64,000 nucleotides of DNA from Planctomycetota bacterium (GTDB taxonomy: Bacteria; Planctomycetota; UBA1135; GCA-002686595), in NCBI GenBank assembly GCA_023150475.1, contig JAKLKU010000007.1:124001-188000 (forward strand), in the 5' to 3' direction. A program made the position numbers and the translations under genes. Below the pieces are notes generated by a model, which saw nothing but the letters and a program-made list of their open reading frames with translations, had not been told where the DNA came from and searched no databases. Shown here piece by piece: positions 47,938-58,199 of the stretch (the stretch's first letter is position 1; each line of letters begins with the position of its first letter).

Positions 47938-49969
47938 GGCGCGACCTTTCCGCGGCGAGTTCGCGCCGATCCACGAGCAGAGCGGGCAAAACGACCAGGT
48001 CCGCGACGAGCGCGACCAAGATCGTCGCGGCCGCGACGGCGCCGAACTCGAAGGACGTCTCGAGCTCGCCGAGCGCCGTGCCCGCGAAGCCGCCCGCGAG
48101 CACGATCGACGTGACGACGACGGCGCGGCCGTTGCGGCGGAAGACGGTCTCGATCGCGGCGAGCGAGCTCTTGCCTTCGTCGCGCAGGTGTCGGATGCCG
48201 TGCAGCAAGTGCACCGTGTCGTCGACGATCAGGCCGAGCAGGACCGAGCTGATCATCGCCGTCGCGACCGAGACCGGTCGGTCGAGCCAGGCGATCGCTG
48301 CGTACACGGCGACGCACGGCAGCACGTTCGGCACCAACGCGATCGCGGCGCGGCGCGCGCTCTTCAATCCGAACCAGAAGAGCGCGAAGAGCACGCCGAG
48401 CATCGCGAGCGAGCCGTAGACCTGGCCGCGGGCCAGCGCGCCCGAATCGCGGGCGATCTGCACCGCGGTGCCGGTCGCACGCACGTCGTCGGCGCCGTGC
48501 GCACCCGCGAGTTCCTCGACGTGCGCGAAGAGCGGTTCACGTTCGCGGCTGCCGGCGCGTGCGAGCAGGAAACGCAGCAAACGATCGCCGTTCTTGGCCG
48601 CGAGCGGATCGCCCGCGAAGCCCGCCACGCCGTCGAACGCCGCGACTCCCGCCGCGAACAGCGCGAGGCGCGCCGGATCCGCGAGCGCCGAGCCGGCCGG
48701 CACCAACACGTCGAACGTCTCGACGGCGCCGAGCGTGTCGGCGACGTGCTCGGTCTCGACCCGGAACGGATCGTCGGCGGCGAGGATGCGCAGCGGCTCG
48801 TTGTCGAACTCGAGCTTCGCCCAAGAGCCGCACGCAAGCAGCGCGAAGCCGAGCGTGCCCCAACGCACGGCGGTCGCGCGCCGAGCGAACCACCCTGCGG
48901 CGCTTTCGCCGATCCGGCCGGTCCACGTGCCGCGCCGTTCCGTGCCGCGCGGCGGGGTGCGCGGGCCGAGCACCGCGAGCAGCGCTGGCAAGCCGAACGC
49001 GTACGCGACGAATGCGAACGCGACGCCGAGCGCGGAGAACACGCCGAAGTCGACGATCGCAGGGATCGGGCTCGTCGCGAGCGAGAGGAAGCCGACGACG
49101 ATGGTCAACGCGGCGAGCATCGCCGGTTCGACGAGGTCGTCGACGGCGCGCGTCGCGGAGGTGAGTCGATCGCCGTCGAACGGCAGCCGATCGAGGAAGG
49201 CCTCGACGTAGTGCACGCCGGCGGCGACGCCGACGGTGAGCAGCACGGCGGGCAACATCACCGACACCGGGTCGAGTTCACGGCCGAGCAGTTGGTACGC
49301 GGCGAGCGTCCACACGATCGCCATGCCCGCCGGAGCGAGCACGGCGAGCGCGACGCCGAAGTGGCGATACAGCGCCGCGAGCAGCACGAAGAGCAGGAGC
49401 GCGATCCACGGCACGACTCGCGCCTGATCGGCACGCACTGCGGACGCGATCGCGAGCTCGCCGGCGGGTTGGCCGGTGATGGACGCGAGGAGTGGACTCG
49501 GAAGTTCGCTCGCGGCGCTCGCCCGCACGCCTGCGACGAGCTCGTCGATGCGTTCGAAGCCCGGTTGGAGCTCGATCGCCAACGGAGCGAGGTCCGCACG
49601 CTCATGCGGCACGCGCGTCACCGCTCGCACGCCGTCGAGCGACGCGAGTCGCCGTTCGAACGCGTCGAGCGCGGTCCGCTCGGGTTCCGAGAACGGCGCG
49701 AGCGGTCTCGCTTCGACGAGACACAGCAACACGGCGTCGTCGCCGAAGCCCGAGACGCGGCGCGCGAGCGCGTCGGCTTCCGGCGTGCCGACCGACTTCA
49801 TCGAGCGGTTCTCGACGTCGACGGCGAGCCGCGCGTGGCGCGTCGCGGCGAAGACGGTCAGCGCCGCGAGAGTCGTCAGCACGAGAACGATCCACGCCAG
49901 GCGTCGACCAGCACGCGGGCCCTGATTCGTCGGCTTCGCGGCGGACTCGAGCGGTGGACGCGCGTTCAT
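47930..49969 (-). CDS. MMPL/RND superfamily transporter
   Basis: MNARPPLESAAKPTNQG start; paired TM bundles; AMISSVLLGLIVDDTVHLLHGIRHLRDEGKSSLAAI. Confidence 0.9.
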   Translation of the reverse strand: MNARPPLESAAKPTNQGPRAGRRLAWIVLVLTTLAALTVFAATRHARLAVDVENRSMKSVGTPEADALARRVSGFGDDAVLLCLVEARPLAPFSEPERTALDAFERRLASLDGVRAVTRVPHERADLAPLAIELQPGFERIDELVAGVRASAASELPSPLLASITGQPAGELAIASAVRADQARVVPWIALLLFVLLAALYRHFGVALAVLAPAGMAIVWTLAAYQLLGRELDPVSVMLPAVLLTVGVAAGVHYVEAFLDRLPFDGDRLTSATRAVDDLVEPAMLAALTIVVGFLSLATSPIPAIVDFGVFSALGVAFAFVAYAFGLPALLAVLGPRTPPRGTERRGTWTGRIGESAAGWFARRATAVRWGTLGFALLACGSWAKLEFDNEPLRILAADDPFRVETEHVADTLGAVETFDVLVPAGSALADPARLALFAAGVAAFDGVAGFAGDPLAAKNGDRLLRFLLARAGSREREPLFAHVEELAGAHGADDVRATGTAVQIARDSGALARGQVYGSLAMLGVLFALFWFGLKSARRAAIALVPNVLPCVAVYAAIAWLDRPVSVATAMISSVLLGLIVDDTVHLLHGIRHLRDEGKSSLAAIETVFRRNGRAVVVTSIVLAGGFAGTALGELETSFEFGAVAAATILVALVADLVVLPALLVDRRELAAERSRHG

Positions 49970-50200
49970 CGGAACCCGGAGGCGCGCACGCGCCGTGCCA
50001 AGCCGGGGAACTCGCTTGCAGGGCCCTCGCGACGTGTCCGCTCCGCTCCAGCGCTTGCGCGGTCGCGCGCCCAGAACGATCGGCGGTGTAACTCTTGCCA
50101 TGGGCCGCGAGCGTTGTCCAACTTCCCTGCGCGTCGCGTGCTCCTCCGCCCGCGACGAACGGGTTGGTCTGCGCGTTGCATCTATCGACGAGGAGCGGAC

Positions 50201-51430
50201 ATGAACGGCAAGTTCTTCAAGTGGTTGGGAGTCGCCGCGGTGCTCGGTGTCGGAGCGCTCGCGGTTGCGGCGCTCGTGCTCGTACCGCCGCGCGTCAACG
50301 TCGTGATGGGCGAACCCGAAGCGGCGCGCGGGCCCGACCCGGTGTCCGCGGTCGCCGCCGACGTCGCCGGCTTGCGCGAGGACCTGCGTGCGCTCGCCGG
50401 CGGCCTCGAGAATGGCTTCGGTGGCGTCGCGGACGTGCTCGATGGCCTCGCCACCGACGATGCGAAGCGCGCCGTCGAGGTGCGCGAGCTGACGAGCCGT
50501 GTCGAGGACCTGCAGCGCGAGCTCGTCGCGGTGCGCACCGAGCTCGCCGCGAGCCGCGTGGAGCTCTCGAACGCGATCGCGGCGTTGCCGCCCGTCGCCG
50601 GCTCCGCGCCGTCCGGAGGCAAGACGGCCGTCCGGCCCGTGGACGGCGCGAGTGCGAACCCGGACGTCGCGTCGAACTCGACTTCGCCCGCGGAACCCGC
50701 GCCTCAGCAACCGCCGCCTTCCGCGGCGGATACCGAAGCGGCGACGGCGAGTGCTTCGAAGCCCGAGCCGGAACCCGCCGCGCCGGTCGCAGCGCCGCAG
50801 GAGTCCGGGTCGAAGAAGAAGGGCTTCCTCTCGTTCAAGCTGCCGTCGGACGCGTTCGCGTTCGACCAACGCACTCGCTTCGCCGTCGTGCCGACTCTCT
50901 CGCGCGTCGGCTTCGACGCGAAGAGCACGTTGCACGACTTCAGCGGGGTGACTTCGCGCATCGAAGGCGAACTCGTCGCGTGCCTCGCGCGACCCGCCGA
51001 CGGCGCGAGCGGCCGCATCACGGTCGAGAGCCGCTCGCTCGACACTGGCCTCGCGGATCGCGACGAAGTCATGCGCGAGCACCTCGACGTCGCCAAGTTC
51101 CCGACGCTGGTGTTCGAGTGGACCGCCTTCGAAGCCGAGAGCGTCGACGCTGCGGCGCAGAAGCTGCGCGGCACGGCGAAGGGCAAGTTGTCGATCCACG
51201 GCGTCGCGAAGGACGTCGCGATGAAGGTCGACGTCGCCGTCGACGCTTCGAAGCGCATCACGATCCAAGGGCAGACCAAGCTCGACATGAAGGCGTTCGG
51301 CATCGAACCGCCGAGCCAGCTCGGACTGATCTCCGTCGAGAAGGACGTCAACGTCTGGATCGCGCTCGTCGCGCGGCCCGTCGGGCGCGCCGACGAGGTG
51401 AAAGCAGGGGAGTCCGCCGATGCGCAGTGA
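50201..51430 (+). CDS. TM-anchored YceI family protein
   Basis: MNGKFFKWLGVAAVLGVGALAVAALVLV; SRVGFDAKSTLHDFSGVTSRIEGEL, MREHLDVAKFPTLVFEW, GTAKGKLSIHGVAKDV. Confidence 0.88.
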   Translation: MNGKFFKWLGVAAVLGVGALAVAALVLVPPRVNVVMGEPEAARGPDPVSAVAADVAGLREDLRALAGGLENGFGGVADVLDGLATDDAKRAVEVRELTSRVEDLQRELVAVRTELAASRVELSNAIAALPPVAGSAPSGGKTAVRPVDGASANPDVASNSTSPAEPAPQQPPPSAADTEAATASASKPEPEPAAPVAAPQESGSKKKGFLSFKLPSDAFAFDQRTRFAVVPTLSRVGFDAKSTLHDFSGVTSRIEGELVACLARPADGASGRITVESRSLDTGLADRDEVMREHLDVAKFPTLVFEWTAFEAESVDAAAQKLRGTAKGKLSIHGVAKDVAMKVDVAVDASKRITIQGQTKLDMKAFGIEPPSQLGLISVEKDVNVWIALVARPVGRADEVKAGESADAQ

Positions 51431-51842
51431 GCAAGTCGCGTGCGTCTGCGTGCTCGCCGCGACTTCCGCTTGCATCGCGCCGAGCGTCGTCGCGAGCACC
51501 GGTCGCGCCGTCGCCGTCGAGGAACGGGCGCTCGAATGGCGCGACGCGACCACGGCCGACGTCGTCGGCTTCTTCGAGTCGGAGCGCATCTCGGGAGAAG
51601 TCGCGGCTTCGCTCGCACGCGTGAACTACGTCTTCGCCGCGGACGGCTACTACACCGGAGCGGCCTTGGTGCTCGGCGGCGAGCATCCCGAGTACCAGAC
51701 GCTCGTCGGCACCTGGCGGCTCGACGGAGCGCGGCTGGTGCTCGACGACGGCGAGCCCGTCGAGCTCGCCGCGGCCGACGAACGCTTGCGGATCTCGACG
51801 CCCGACGGCGTGCTCGTGCTGCGTCGTGCGGCTCTCGAATGA
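51420..51842 (+). CDS. Hypothetical exported protein
   Basis: 140 aa; overlaps YceI gene end and UbiG start. Confidence 0.65.
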   Translation: MRSEQVACVCVLAATSACIAPSVVASTGRAVAVEERALEWRDATTADVVGFFESERISGEVAASLARVNYVFAADGYYTGAALVLGGEHPEYQTLVGTWRLDGARLVLDDGEPVELAAADERLRISTPDGVLVLRRAALE

Positions 51843-52570
51843 CTCGGACCCGCGCGAACGATCTCGAGATCTACGAGCGAGCCGCGAGTGCCTGGTGGGA
51901 CCCGCGCGCCAGCGAGTTCCGTTCGTTGCGCGCGATCCAGGCCGCCCGCGCGAAGCGACTCGTCCGTGAGTGGGGCGAACGTCTGCGCGGTGCGCGGATC
52001 GCCGACCTCGGCTGCGGCGGCGGCCATTTGTCGGACCCGCTGCGCGCTCACGGCGCGTACGTGATCGGCGTCGATCGCAGCGCGGCGAGCCTCGGCGCGG
52101 CGCGTAGCCACGTGCTCCGCGAACACGTCCGATCGCGCGCGTGTTTCGTCCGCGGCGACGTCACGGCGACGCCGCTCACGACCGCTGCGTGTGACTTCGT
52201 GTTGCTCGGCGACGTCGTCGAGCACGTCGAGCGGCCCGATGAAGTGCTCGCCGAAGCGGCGCGGCTGTTGCGGCCGGGCGGCGAGCTCTTCGTCAGCACG
52301 CTCAACGCGACACGCCGCGCGCGCTGGCTCGCGGTCGGGCTCGCCGAACGCGTCGGGCTCGTGCCGCGCGGCACGCACGATCCGCGGCTCTTCGTCGCGC
52401 CCGCGCGTTTGATCGCGTGGGCCGCGCAGCACGGGCTCGAGCGTCTGGAGGTGTGGGGCGAAAGCGTGAAGCTCGTGCGCACCGTGTTGCGTTGGACGAT
52501 CGAACTCGAGCCGGGCGACGACACGTCGGTGTCGTACTGCGTGCGCTTCGTGCGCGGGGGACGCGCATGA
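51839..52570 (+). CDS. UbiG-like SAM methyltransferase
   Basis: YERAASAWWDPRASEFRSLRAIQAARAKRLV; IADLGCGGGHLSDPLRAHGAYVIGVDRS; FVSTLNATRRARWLAVGLAERVGLVPRGTHDPRLFV. Confidence 0.9.
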   Translation: MTRTRANDLEIYERAASAWWDPRASEFRSLRAIQAARAKRLVREWGERLRGARIADLGCGGGHLSDPLRAHGAYVIGVDRSAASLGAARSHVLREHVRSRACFVRGDVTATPLTTAACDFVLLGDVVEHVERPDEVLAEAARLLRPGGELFVSTLNATRRARWLAVGLAERVGLVPRGTHDPRLFVAPARLIAWAAQHGLERLEVWGESVKLVRTVLRWTIELEPGDDTSVSYCVRFVRGGRA

Positions 52571-53322
52571 AGCGCGGGCTCCAACTGCCGCGCGCGCTCC
52601 ACGTGCCGCTCGCGTTCGGCTGGGGACTCGTGTGTCACGCGACGTTCGCGATCGCGATCGCCGCGATGTTCCTCGGCGTGCGGAGCGGTCTCGGTTCCGG
52701 ATTCGGCACGTTGCACGGCCCGTGGGGGTTCGCCGCGAACGCCGCGCTCGTGCTGCAGTTCCCGCTGCTCCACTCGTACCTGCTCGGCGAGCGCGGGAGG
52801 CGCTGGCTCGAGCGTTGCGCGCCGCGAGCGATCGCACGTGAACTCGCGCCGACGGTCTTCGCGACGAGCGCGAGCCTGCAAGTCTTGGTGACCTTTCTCG
52901 CGTGGTCGCCGACCGGCGTGGTGCTCGCGCGTCCGAGCGGTTGGGCCGCGATCGCGGCGGACGCCGTGTACGTCGGCGCGTGGCTCCTGCTCGTGCGGTC
53001 GATCCACGACGCGGGCATGGCGAACCAAACGGGCTTCGTCGGGTGGAGCTCGGTCGTGAAGCGAAAGCCGCTCGACTTCGGCCCATTCCCGACGCACGGC
53101 TTGTTCCGACTCTGCCGGCAGCCCGTGTATCTCTCGTATTCGTTGATGCTGTGGGCTGCGCCGGTGCGCACGCCGGACGGGCTCGCGCTTGCGAGTGCCT
53201 GGACCGCGTACTGCGTGATCGGACCGCTGCTGAAGGAAAAACGCTACCTGCGCTGGTTCGGTGAGGCCTATGAGGCGTACCGTCGCGCCACTCCCTATTT
53301 CTTGCCCCGACTTCGCCCATGA
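52567..53322 (+). CDS. Isoprenylcysteine methyltransferase/NnrU-like membrane protein
   Basis: Multi-TM; GLFRLCRQPVYLSYSLMLWAAP; LKEKRYLRWFGEAYEAYRRATPYFLP. Confidence 0.8.
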   Translation: MKRGLQLPRALHVPLAFGWGLVCHATFAIAIAAMFLGVRSGLGSGFGTLHGPWGFAANAALVLQFPLLHSYLLGERGRRWLERCAPRAIARELAPTVFATSASLQVLVTFLAWSPTGVVLARPSGWAAIAADAVYVGAWLLLVRSIHDAGMANQTGFVGWSSVVKRKPLDFGPFPTHGLFRLCRQPVYLSYSLMLWAAPVRTPDGLALASAWTAYCVIGPLLKEKRYLRWFGEAYEAYRRATPYFLPRLRP

Positions 53323-54374
53323 GGATCGCTTCGGTCGCCAGTGCCCTGCCCGTCCATCGCTACGAGCAAACCGTGCTCGCCGCGTTCGCGCGTGAACGCG
53401 TGTGGAACGCGGACCCCGAAGTCGCGCGGCGCATCGAGTCGTTCTTCGTCAACACGCAGGTCGAGACCCGGCACCTCGCGTTGCCGCTCGAGCGTTACGC
53501 CGAGCTCCGCACGTTCGGCGAGTTCAACGACGAGTGGATTCGCGCGGCGACGGACCTCGGCGAGCAGGCGGTGCGTCGCGCGCTCGAACGCGCGGGGCTC
53601 GAACCGCGCGATGTCGACGCGATCGTGTTCTCGACGGTGACCGGCGTCGCGAGCCCGTCGATCGACGCGCGGCTCGTCAATCGGCTCGGGCTGCGGCCCG
53701 ACGTCAAGCGCATGCCGCTCTTCGGTCTCGGTTGCGTCGCTGGCGCGTCGGCGCTGTCGCGCGCGGCGGACCTCGTCGCTGGGCCGCGGGTCGAGACGGT
53801 CGTCGTCCTCACGATCGAACTCTGCTCGCTCACCGTGCAACGCGAGGACAAGTCGGTCGCCAACTTGATCGCGTCCGGGCTCTTCGGCGACGGCGCCGCG
53901 GCAGCCGTCGTCGTCGCCGATCGTTCGCGGATCAAGCGCGGGCCGCGCATCGCTGCCACGCGCTCGGTCTTCTACCCCGACACCGAGGACGTGATGGGTT
54001 GGCACGTCAGCGAGAGCGGTTTCGGCATCGTGTTGAGCCCGCAGGTCCCAGCGGTCGCGCGCGAGAACGTCGGCGCCGACGTCGATCGTTTCCTCGCGTC
54101 CGAAGGGCTTTCGCGCAAGGACATCGCGGCGTGGATCTGTCACCCCGGCGGACCGAAGGTCCTGCAAGCGGTGCGCGACGCTCTGGCGCTCGAGGACCGC
54201 GACGTCGAGCTCTCGTGGCGCAGCCTCGCGCGCGTCGGCAACTTGTCGAGCGCCTCGGTGCTCTTCGTGCTCGAGCAGACGCTCGCCGAGCGCACGTTCG
54301 CGCCGGGCAGCCACGGATTGCTGCTCGCGATGGGCCCGGGCTTCTGCAGCGAGCTCGTGTTGCTGCGCTTCTGA
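53319..54374 (+). CDS. Type III polyketide synthase (chalcone/stilbene synthase family)
   Basis: FGLGCVAGASALSRAADLV active-site Cys; LFGDGAAAAVVVADRS; WICHPGGPKVLQAV; LSSASVLFVLEQTL. Confidence 0.92.
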   Translation: MRIASVASALPVHRYEQTVLAAFARERVWNADPEVARRIESFFVNTQVETRHLALPLERYAELRTFGEFNDEWIRAATDLGEQAVRRALERAGLEPRDVDAIVFSTVTGVASPSIDARLVNRLGLRPDVKRMPLFGLGCVAGASALSRAADLVAGPRVETVVVLTIELCSLTVQREDKSVANLIASGLFGDGAAAAVVVADRSRIKRGPRIAATRSVFYPDTEDVMGWHVSESGFGIVLSPQVPAVARENVGADVDRFLASEGLSRKDIAAWICHPGGPKVLQAVRDALALEDRDVELSWRSLARVGNLSSASVLFVLEQTLAERTFAPGSHGLLLAMGPGFCSELVLLRF

Positions 54375-54377
54375 CGT

Positions 54378-56045
54378 CTACGGCGCGACGTCGCCGCGCG
54401 CGGCGGCGGAGAGACCGGTTTGGAACGTCGCGCCGGGATCACGGCTCCACCATTGGCCCGCGAAATGCGCGCCCGCGACGAGCGCGGGATCGGCGCCGCT
54501 CGCGATCCACGCGTTGAAGTCGGTCGTGTACGCGCCCGAGCAATCGCCGGGCGGCGGATTGCCGCCGGAGTTCTGCAGCGCGATGCGTTTGTGCGGCGGC
54601 TTCGCGCACAGCCAACCGCCTTGGAACGCGACGGCTTGCTCGCCGCTCGTGCCGTAGAAGAAGAGCCCGTTCTTGCCGTTCAGCACGTGGGTCGCAGTGA
54701 TGTCGAACCCGCTGCCGGCCGTCGCGCTCGGGCAACCGGTGAGCGCGAGCTGTGGCGCGCAACCGAGCGAGTTCGGCTTCGCCGTGCAGTACACCGTCGG
54801 TGGATCGACGAAGCGCCTCACGTCGACGAGTCCGGCGAGGAGCGCGGCTTGTGGCGCTCCCGCGGCGAACTGGCCGCCGTCCGCCGCGCACGCGACGGCG
54901 GCGCCACTCGCACTCGCCGTCGCCGATCCACCGAGCGCGGTGCCCTGCGTCCACGCACTGCCGACGTAGTCGAACACGTAGGCAGCGCCTTGGACGAACT
55001 TGGTGGCGCCCGACGCGCCGATCACGGCGCGCGTGCCGAGCGCGTCGAGCGCAACGCTCGCGCCAAAACCCTCGCCGGCCGTCGGGATCGGCGCAGCGAG
55101 TTGCACGGCCGCGCCCCACACGCCGCTCGTGCGCCGCCACACGGCTGCGTTGCCTGCGCCCGCGCCGGTCGAATTCGCTCCCGCGAGCACGACGTCGCCG
55201 CTCGCCGCGAGGTCGAGCGTCGTGCCGAGGCTCGTCACCGGAAACGTCGCCTGCAGCGTCGCGTCGAGCGTCCACACGCCGCCGACACGCCGGTAGACGA
55301 ACACTTCGCCGGCTCCGGGTAGCCCGGGGACTCCGGGCGCGCCGACCGCGAGCAGATCGCCGTTCGCACTCGCCGCGACGGCGGAACCGAAACGCGCTCC
55401 CGCGTGGCCTGCGGGAGGCACGAGCTTCTGGATCTCGATCCAACCCAAGCCGGGATCGACGCAGACGTACGCCGCGCCCGCGTCCGCGCCGCCGAGATCG
55501 TCGCCCGGCGAACCGATCCACGCGAGCGTGCCGTCGGCGGCGAATGCGACCGACGAACCGAATGCGTCTCCAGCGTCCGGATCGCTCGCGACGAGCTTCG
55601 CCGTCTGGCTCCACGACGCGCCGGACTTCGTGAACACGTACGTCGCACCCGCGTCGGCCGCGTGCGCGTCGTCACCCGGCGCGCCGATCAACGCACGGCC
55701 GCCGTTGGTCGAGAGTTTCAGGGAGTGGCCGAAGCGCGCCGTGGCAGTGGCGTCGCTCGCGCCGAGTTTCGCGACTTGCGTCCACGTGGTGGCGCTCGGC
55801 GTGAACACGTACGCCGCGCCACGATCGTTCGCGGAGGCGTCGTCCGTCTCGGCGCCGACCAGCAGCGTCGCGAGACCCGAATCGAAGGCCACTGCACAGC
55901 CGAACGACCGATCGTCGGCGACATCGGTCGCGACGAGCGTCGTCGTGGTCGGCGGGCACTGGGCCCAGATCTCGGGCGTGGCGGAGAGCGCGACGAACGA
56001 GGTGACCGCGGCAACGCGGACGAAACGGACGAGCGGCTGGCACAC
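54378..56045 (-). CDS. Exported FG-GAP-repeat protein with Cys-containing C-terminal domain
   Basis: 555 aa; repeated KLxASDxxxxxxFGxSVAxxxxGxxxxIGxPGDD units; C-terminus YCTAKPNSLGCAPQLALTGCPSATAG... Confidence 0.75.
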   Translation of the reverse strand: MCQPLVRFVRVAAVTSFVALSATPEIWAQCPPTTTTLVATDVADDRSFGCAVAFDSGLATLLVGAETDDASANDRGAAYVFTPSATTWTQVAKLGASDATATARFGHSLKLSTNGGRALIGAPGDDAHAADAGATYVFTKSGASWSQTAKLVASDPDAGDAFGSSVAFAADGTLAWIGSPGDDLGGADAGAAYVCVDPGLGWIEIQKLVPPAGHAGARFGSAVAASANGDLLAVGAPGVPGLPGAGEVFVYRRVGGVWTLDATLQATFPVTSLGTTLDLAASGDVVLAGANSTGAGAGNAAVWRRTSGVWGAAVQLAAPIPTAGEGFGASVALDALGTRAVIGASGATKFVQGAAYVFDYVGSAWTQGTALGGSATASASGAAVACAADGGQFAAGAPQAALLAGLVDVRRFVDPPTVYCTAKPNSLGCAPQLALTGCPSATAGSGFDITATHVLNGKNGLFFYGTSGEQAVAFQGGWLCAKPPHKRIALQNSGGNPPPGDCSGAYTTDFNAWIASGADPALVAGAHFAGQWWSRDPGATFQTGLSAAARGDVAP

Positions 56046-56106
56046 GGGCGAACTCCGACGAAGGGCGCCCGAGTCTACGTGCGGTGCGAATCCCGCGCGT
56101 ACGCAC

Positions 56107-56313
56107 TCAGTCGCGTTCGTCGAGCCACGCCATCTGGATGGCTTCGAGGATCTTCTCGTTCGACTTCTTCGGGTCGCCGACGAAGCCGTCGAGTTCGACG
56201 ACCCAGCGGTGCAGGTCGGTGAAGCGGAGGCCGAGCGGATCGACGTCCGGCTTCTCGTCCGCGAGGCGGATCGCGATCGCGCGCACGTCGGTCCAGTCGA
56301 GTCGTTCCGCCAC
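56107..56313 (-). CDS. iscX: Fe-S cluster assembly protein IscX
   Basis: 68 aa; LDWTDVRAIAIRLADEKPDVDPLGLRFTDLHRWV...QMAWLDERD. Confidence 0.95.
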   Translation of the reverse strand: MAERLDWTDVRAIAIRLADEKPDVDPLGLRFTDLHRWVVELDGFVGDPKKSNEKILEAIQMAWLDERD

Positions 56314-56314
56314 G

Positions 56315-58183
56315 TCAGACCTCGCCGATCACCTTGCCGGTCAACGCCTTCTTCGCGAAGTTGTCCATCAGGACCGCCGCGAGCGGCAGCGTCGCTTTCT
56401 CGAACGCGTCACGCGCCCTTTGCAGCTCGCGCGCGTCGCGCCCTTCGCAGGCGTTGCGCGCGTTCTTCATCGCGTCCTCGATGTCGAGGATCGTCTCGCG
56501 GTCGAGCTGGGGTTTCGCTTCCGCGAGTCCCTTCTCGGTCGCGCGCAGCATCGTGCCGATCTCCGTGACGAGTTCGGCGGCGCGCCGCGCGGCGAAGTCG
56601 TCCTTCGCGTGCTCGTACGCGTTGGCGAGCATCCGTTGCACGTCGGCGTCGGAGAGTCCGTTCTGCGGCTGGACTTCGATCCGCGCGGTCACGCCGGTCG
56701 ATTGTTCCTTGGCCGTCACGGTCAAGAGCCCGTTCGCGTCGATGTGGAAGCGCACCGCGACGCGGGCGAGGCCCGCGGGCATCGGCGGGATGCCGCTCAG
56801 TCGGAAACGGCCGAGCGAACGACAGTCGGCGGCGAGCTCGCGTTCGCCCTGCAGCACGTTGAAGTCGATCGCGGTCTGGTTGTCGACGTAGGTGGTGAAG
56901 CCCTCGGTCGCTTGGCACGGGATCGTCGAGTTGCGCAGGATCACCTTCGCGACCGCGCCACCGACGGTCTCGAGTCCGAGCGAGAGCGGCGTGACGTCCA
57001 TCAGGAGCACGTCGCGCGTGCCTCCGGAGAGCACGTGCGCTTGGACCGCGGCGCCGAGCGCGACCACTTCGTCGGGATTGAGCTTCGTGTGCGGCTCGCG
57101 GCCGAAGAACTGCTGCACCGCGGCACGCACCGCAGGCATGCGCGTGACGCCGCCGACCAACACGACCTCGTCGATCTGGCTCGGCTCGAGCTTGGCGTCG
57201 GCGAGCGCGCGGCGACAACTGTGCAGCGTCCGTTCGACGAGCACCTTCGTCAGCACTTCGAACTCGCGCCGCGTGAAGCGTCGGCGCCATTGCACGTTCG
57301 AGTCGGGGATCTGGATGTGCATCTCGGCCTCGGGGTAGGTCGAGAGCTCGATCTTGCACTTCTCGGCTGCGAGCCGCAGCGCCTGGCGGAACGCCGGATC
57401 GTCGAGTTTGCGCGGGTCGACGCTGTGCGAGAGCTCCGTCAGTGCGGCCCCGACGAGGCAACGATCGAAGTCGTCGCCGCCGAGGTGCGTGTCGCCGTTG
57501 GTCGAGAGCACGCGGAAGACGCCGTCTTCGATCGCGAGGATCGAGACGTCGAACGTGCCGCCGCCGAGGTCGTAGACCGCGACGTGCCCTTGCTTCTTCT
57601 GGTCGAGTCCGTACGCGAGACTCGCCGCCGTCGGTTCGTTGACGATGCGCAGCACTTCGATGCCCGCGAGCCGTGCAGCGTCGCGCGTCGCTTGACGTTG
57701 CGCGTCGTCGAAATAGGCAGGCACCGTGATCACGGCCTTCTGCAGCGCCCGGCCTCCGGTCGCGCGGGCCGCGACTTCGCCACACTTCTCGAGGATCAGC
57801 GCGGAGATCTCCTGCGGCGTGAGCTTCCGGCCGCGGACGTCGAACTCGATGACGCCGTTCTTCCCGGAGTGCGCCTTGAACGGCACGCCTTTCAAGTCTT
57901 CGGCGACGTCCGTGACGCCGCGCCCCATGAAGCGCTTGACGCTGAAGATCGTGTGCTCGGGGTCGAAGACGGCGCGCTCGCGCGCTTCCTTGCCGACGAT
58001 CGGCGCGCCGTCGGCGGGGAAGTACACCGCGGACGGCACGTAGCCGTTGTCGCCTTCAGGGTGGACGACCTTCGGCCGACCGTTCTCCCACACGGCGACG
58101 AGGGAGTTGGTCGTACCGAGGTCGATGCCGACGGCGGCGAGCGGCTCGATCTGATTGAGGACGTTGAGCTGGAGGAATCCCAT
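56315..58183 (-). CDS. hscA: Fe-S chaperone HscA (Hsp70)
   Basis: [39 protein letters not shown]; adjacent to hscB/iscX. Confidence 0.95.
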   Translation of the reverse strand: MGFLQLNVLNQIEPLAAVGIDLGTTNSLVAVWENGRPKVVHPEGDNGYVPSAVYFPADGAPIVGKEARERAVFDPEHTIFSVKRFMGRGVTDVAEDLKGVPFKAHSGKNGVIEFDVRGRKLTPQEISALILEKCGEVAARATGGRALQKAVITVPAYFDDAQRQATRDAARLAGIEVLRIVNEPTAASLAYGLDQKKQGHVAVYDLGGGTFDVSILAIEDGVFRVLSTNGDTHLGGDDFDRCLVGAALTELSHSVDPRKLDDPAFRQALRLAAEKCKIELSTYPEAEMHIQIPDSNVQWRRRFTRREFEVLTKVLVERTLHSCRRALADAKLEPSQIDEVVLVGGVTRMPAVRAAVQQFFGREPHTKLNPDEVVALGAAVQAHVLSGGTRDVLLMDVTPLSLGLETVGGAVAKVILRNSTIPCQATEGFTTYVDNQTAIDFNVLQGERELAADCRSLGRFRLSGIPPMPAGLARVAVRFHIDANGLLTVTAKEQSTGVTARIEVQPQNGLSDADVQRMLANAYEHAKDDFAARRAAELVTEIGTMLRATEKGLAEAKPQLDRETILDIEDAMKNARNACEGRDARELQRARDAFEKATLPLAAVLMDNFAKKALTGKVIGEV

Positions 58184-58199
58184 GGATCGAGGCGGCGCG

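Noticed and set aside
47699-50200. Plus-strand N-terminal extension of the YceI ORF (1243-aa ORF)
   Set aside because: Antisense to the MMPL and oxidoreductase genes; real start is the ribosome-binding-site-preceded ATG at 50201.
49970-51589. N-terminal extension of the MMPL ORF (1219-aa minus ORF)
   Set aside because: Antisense to YceI; the transporter starts at MNARPPLES near 49969.
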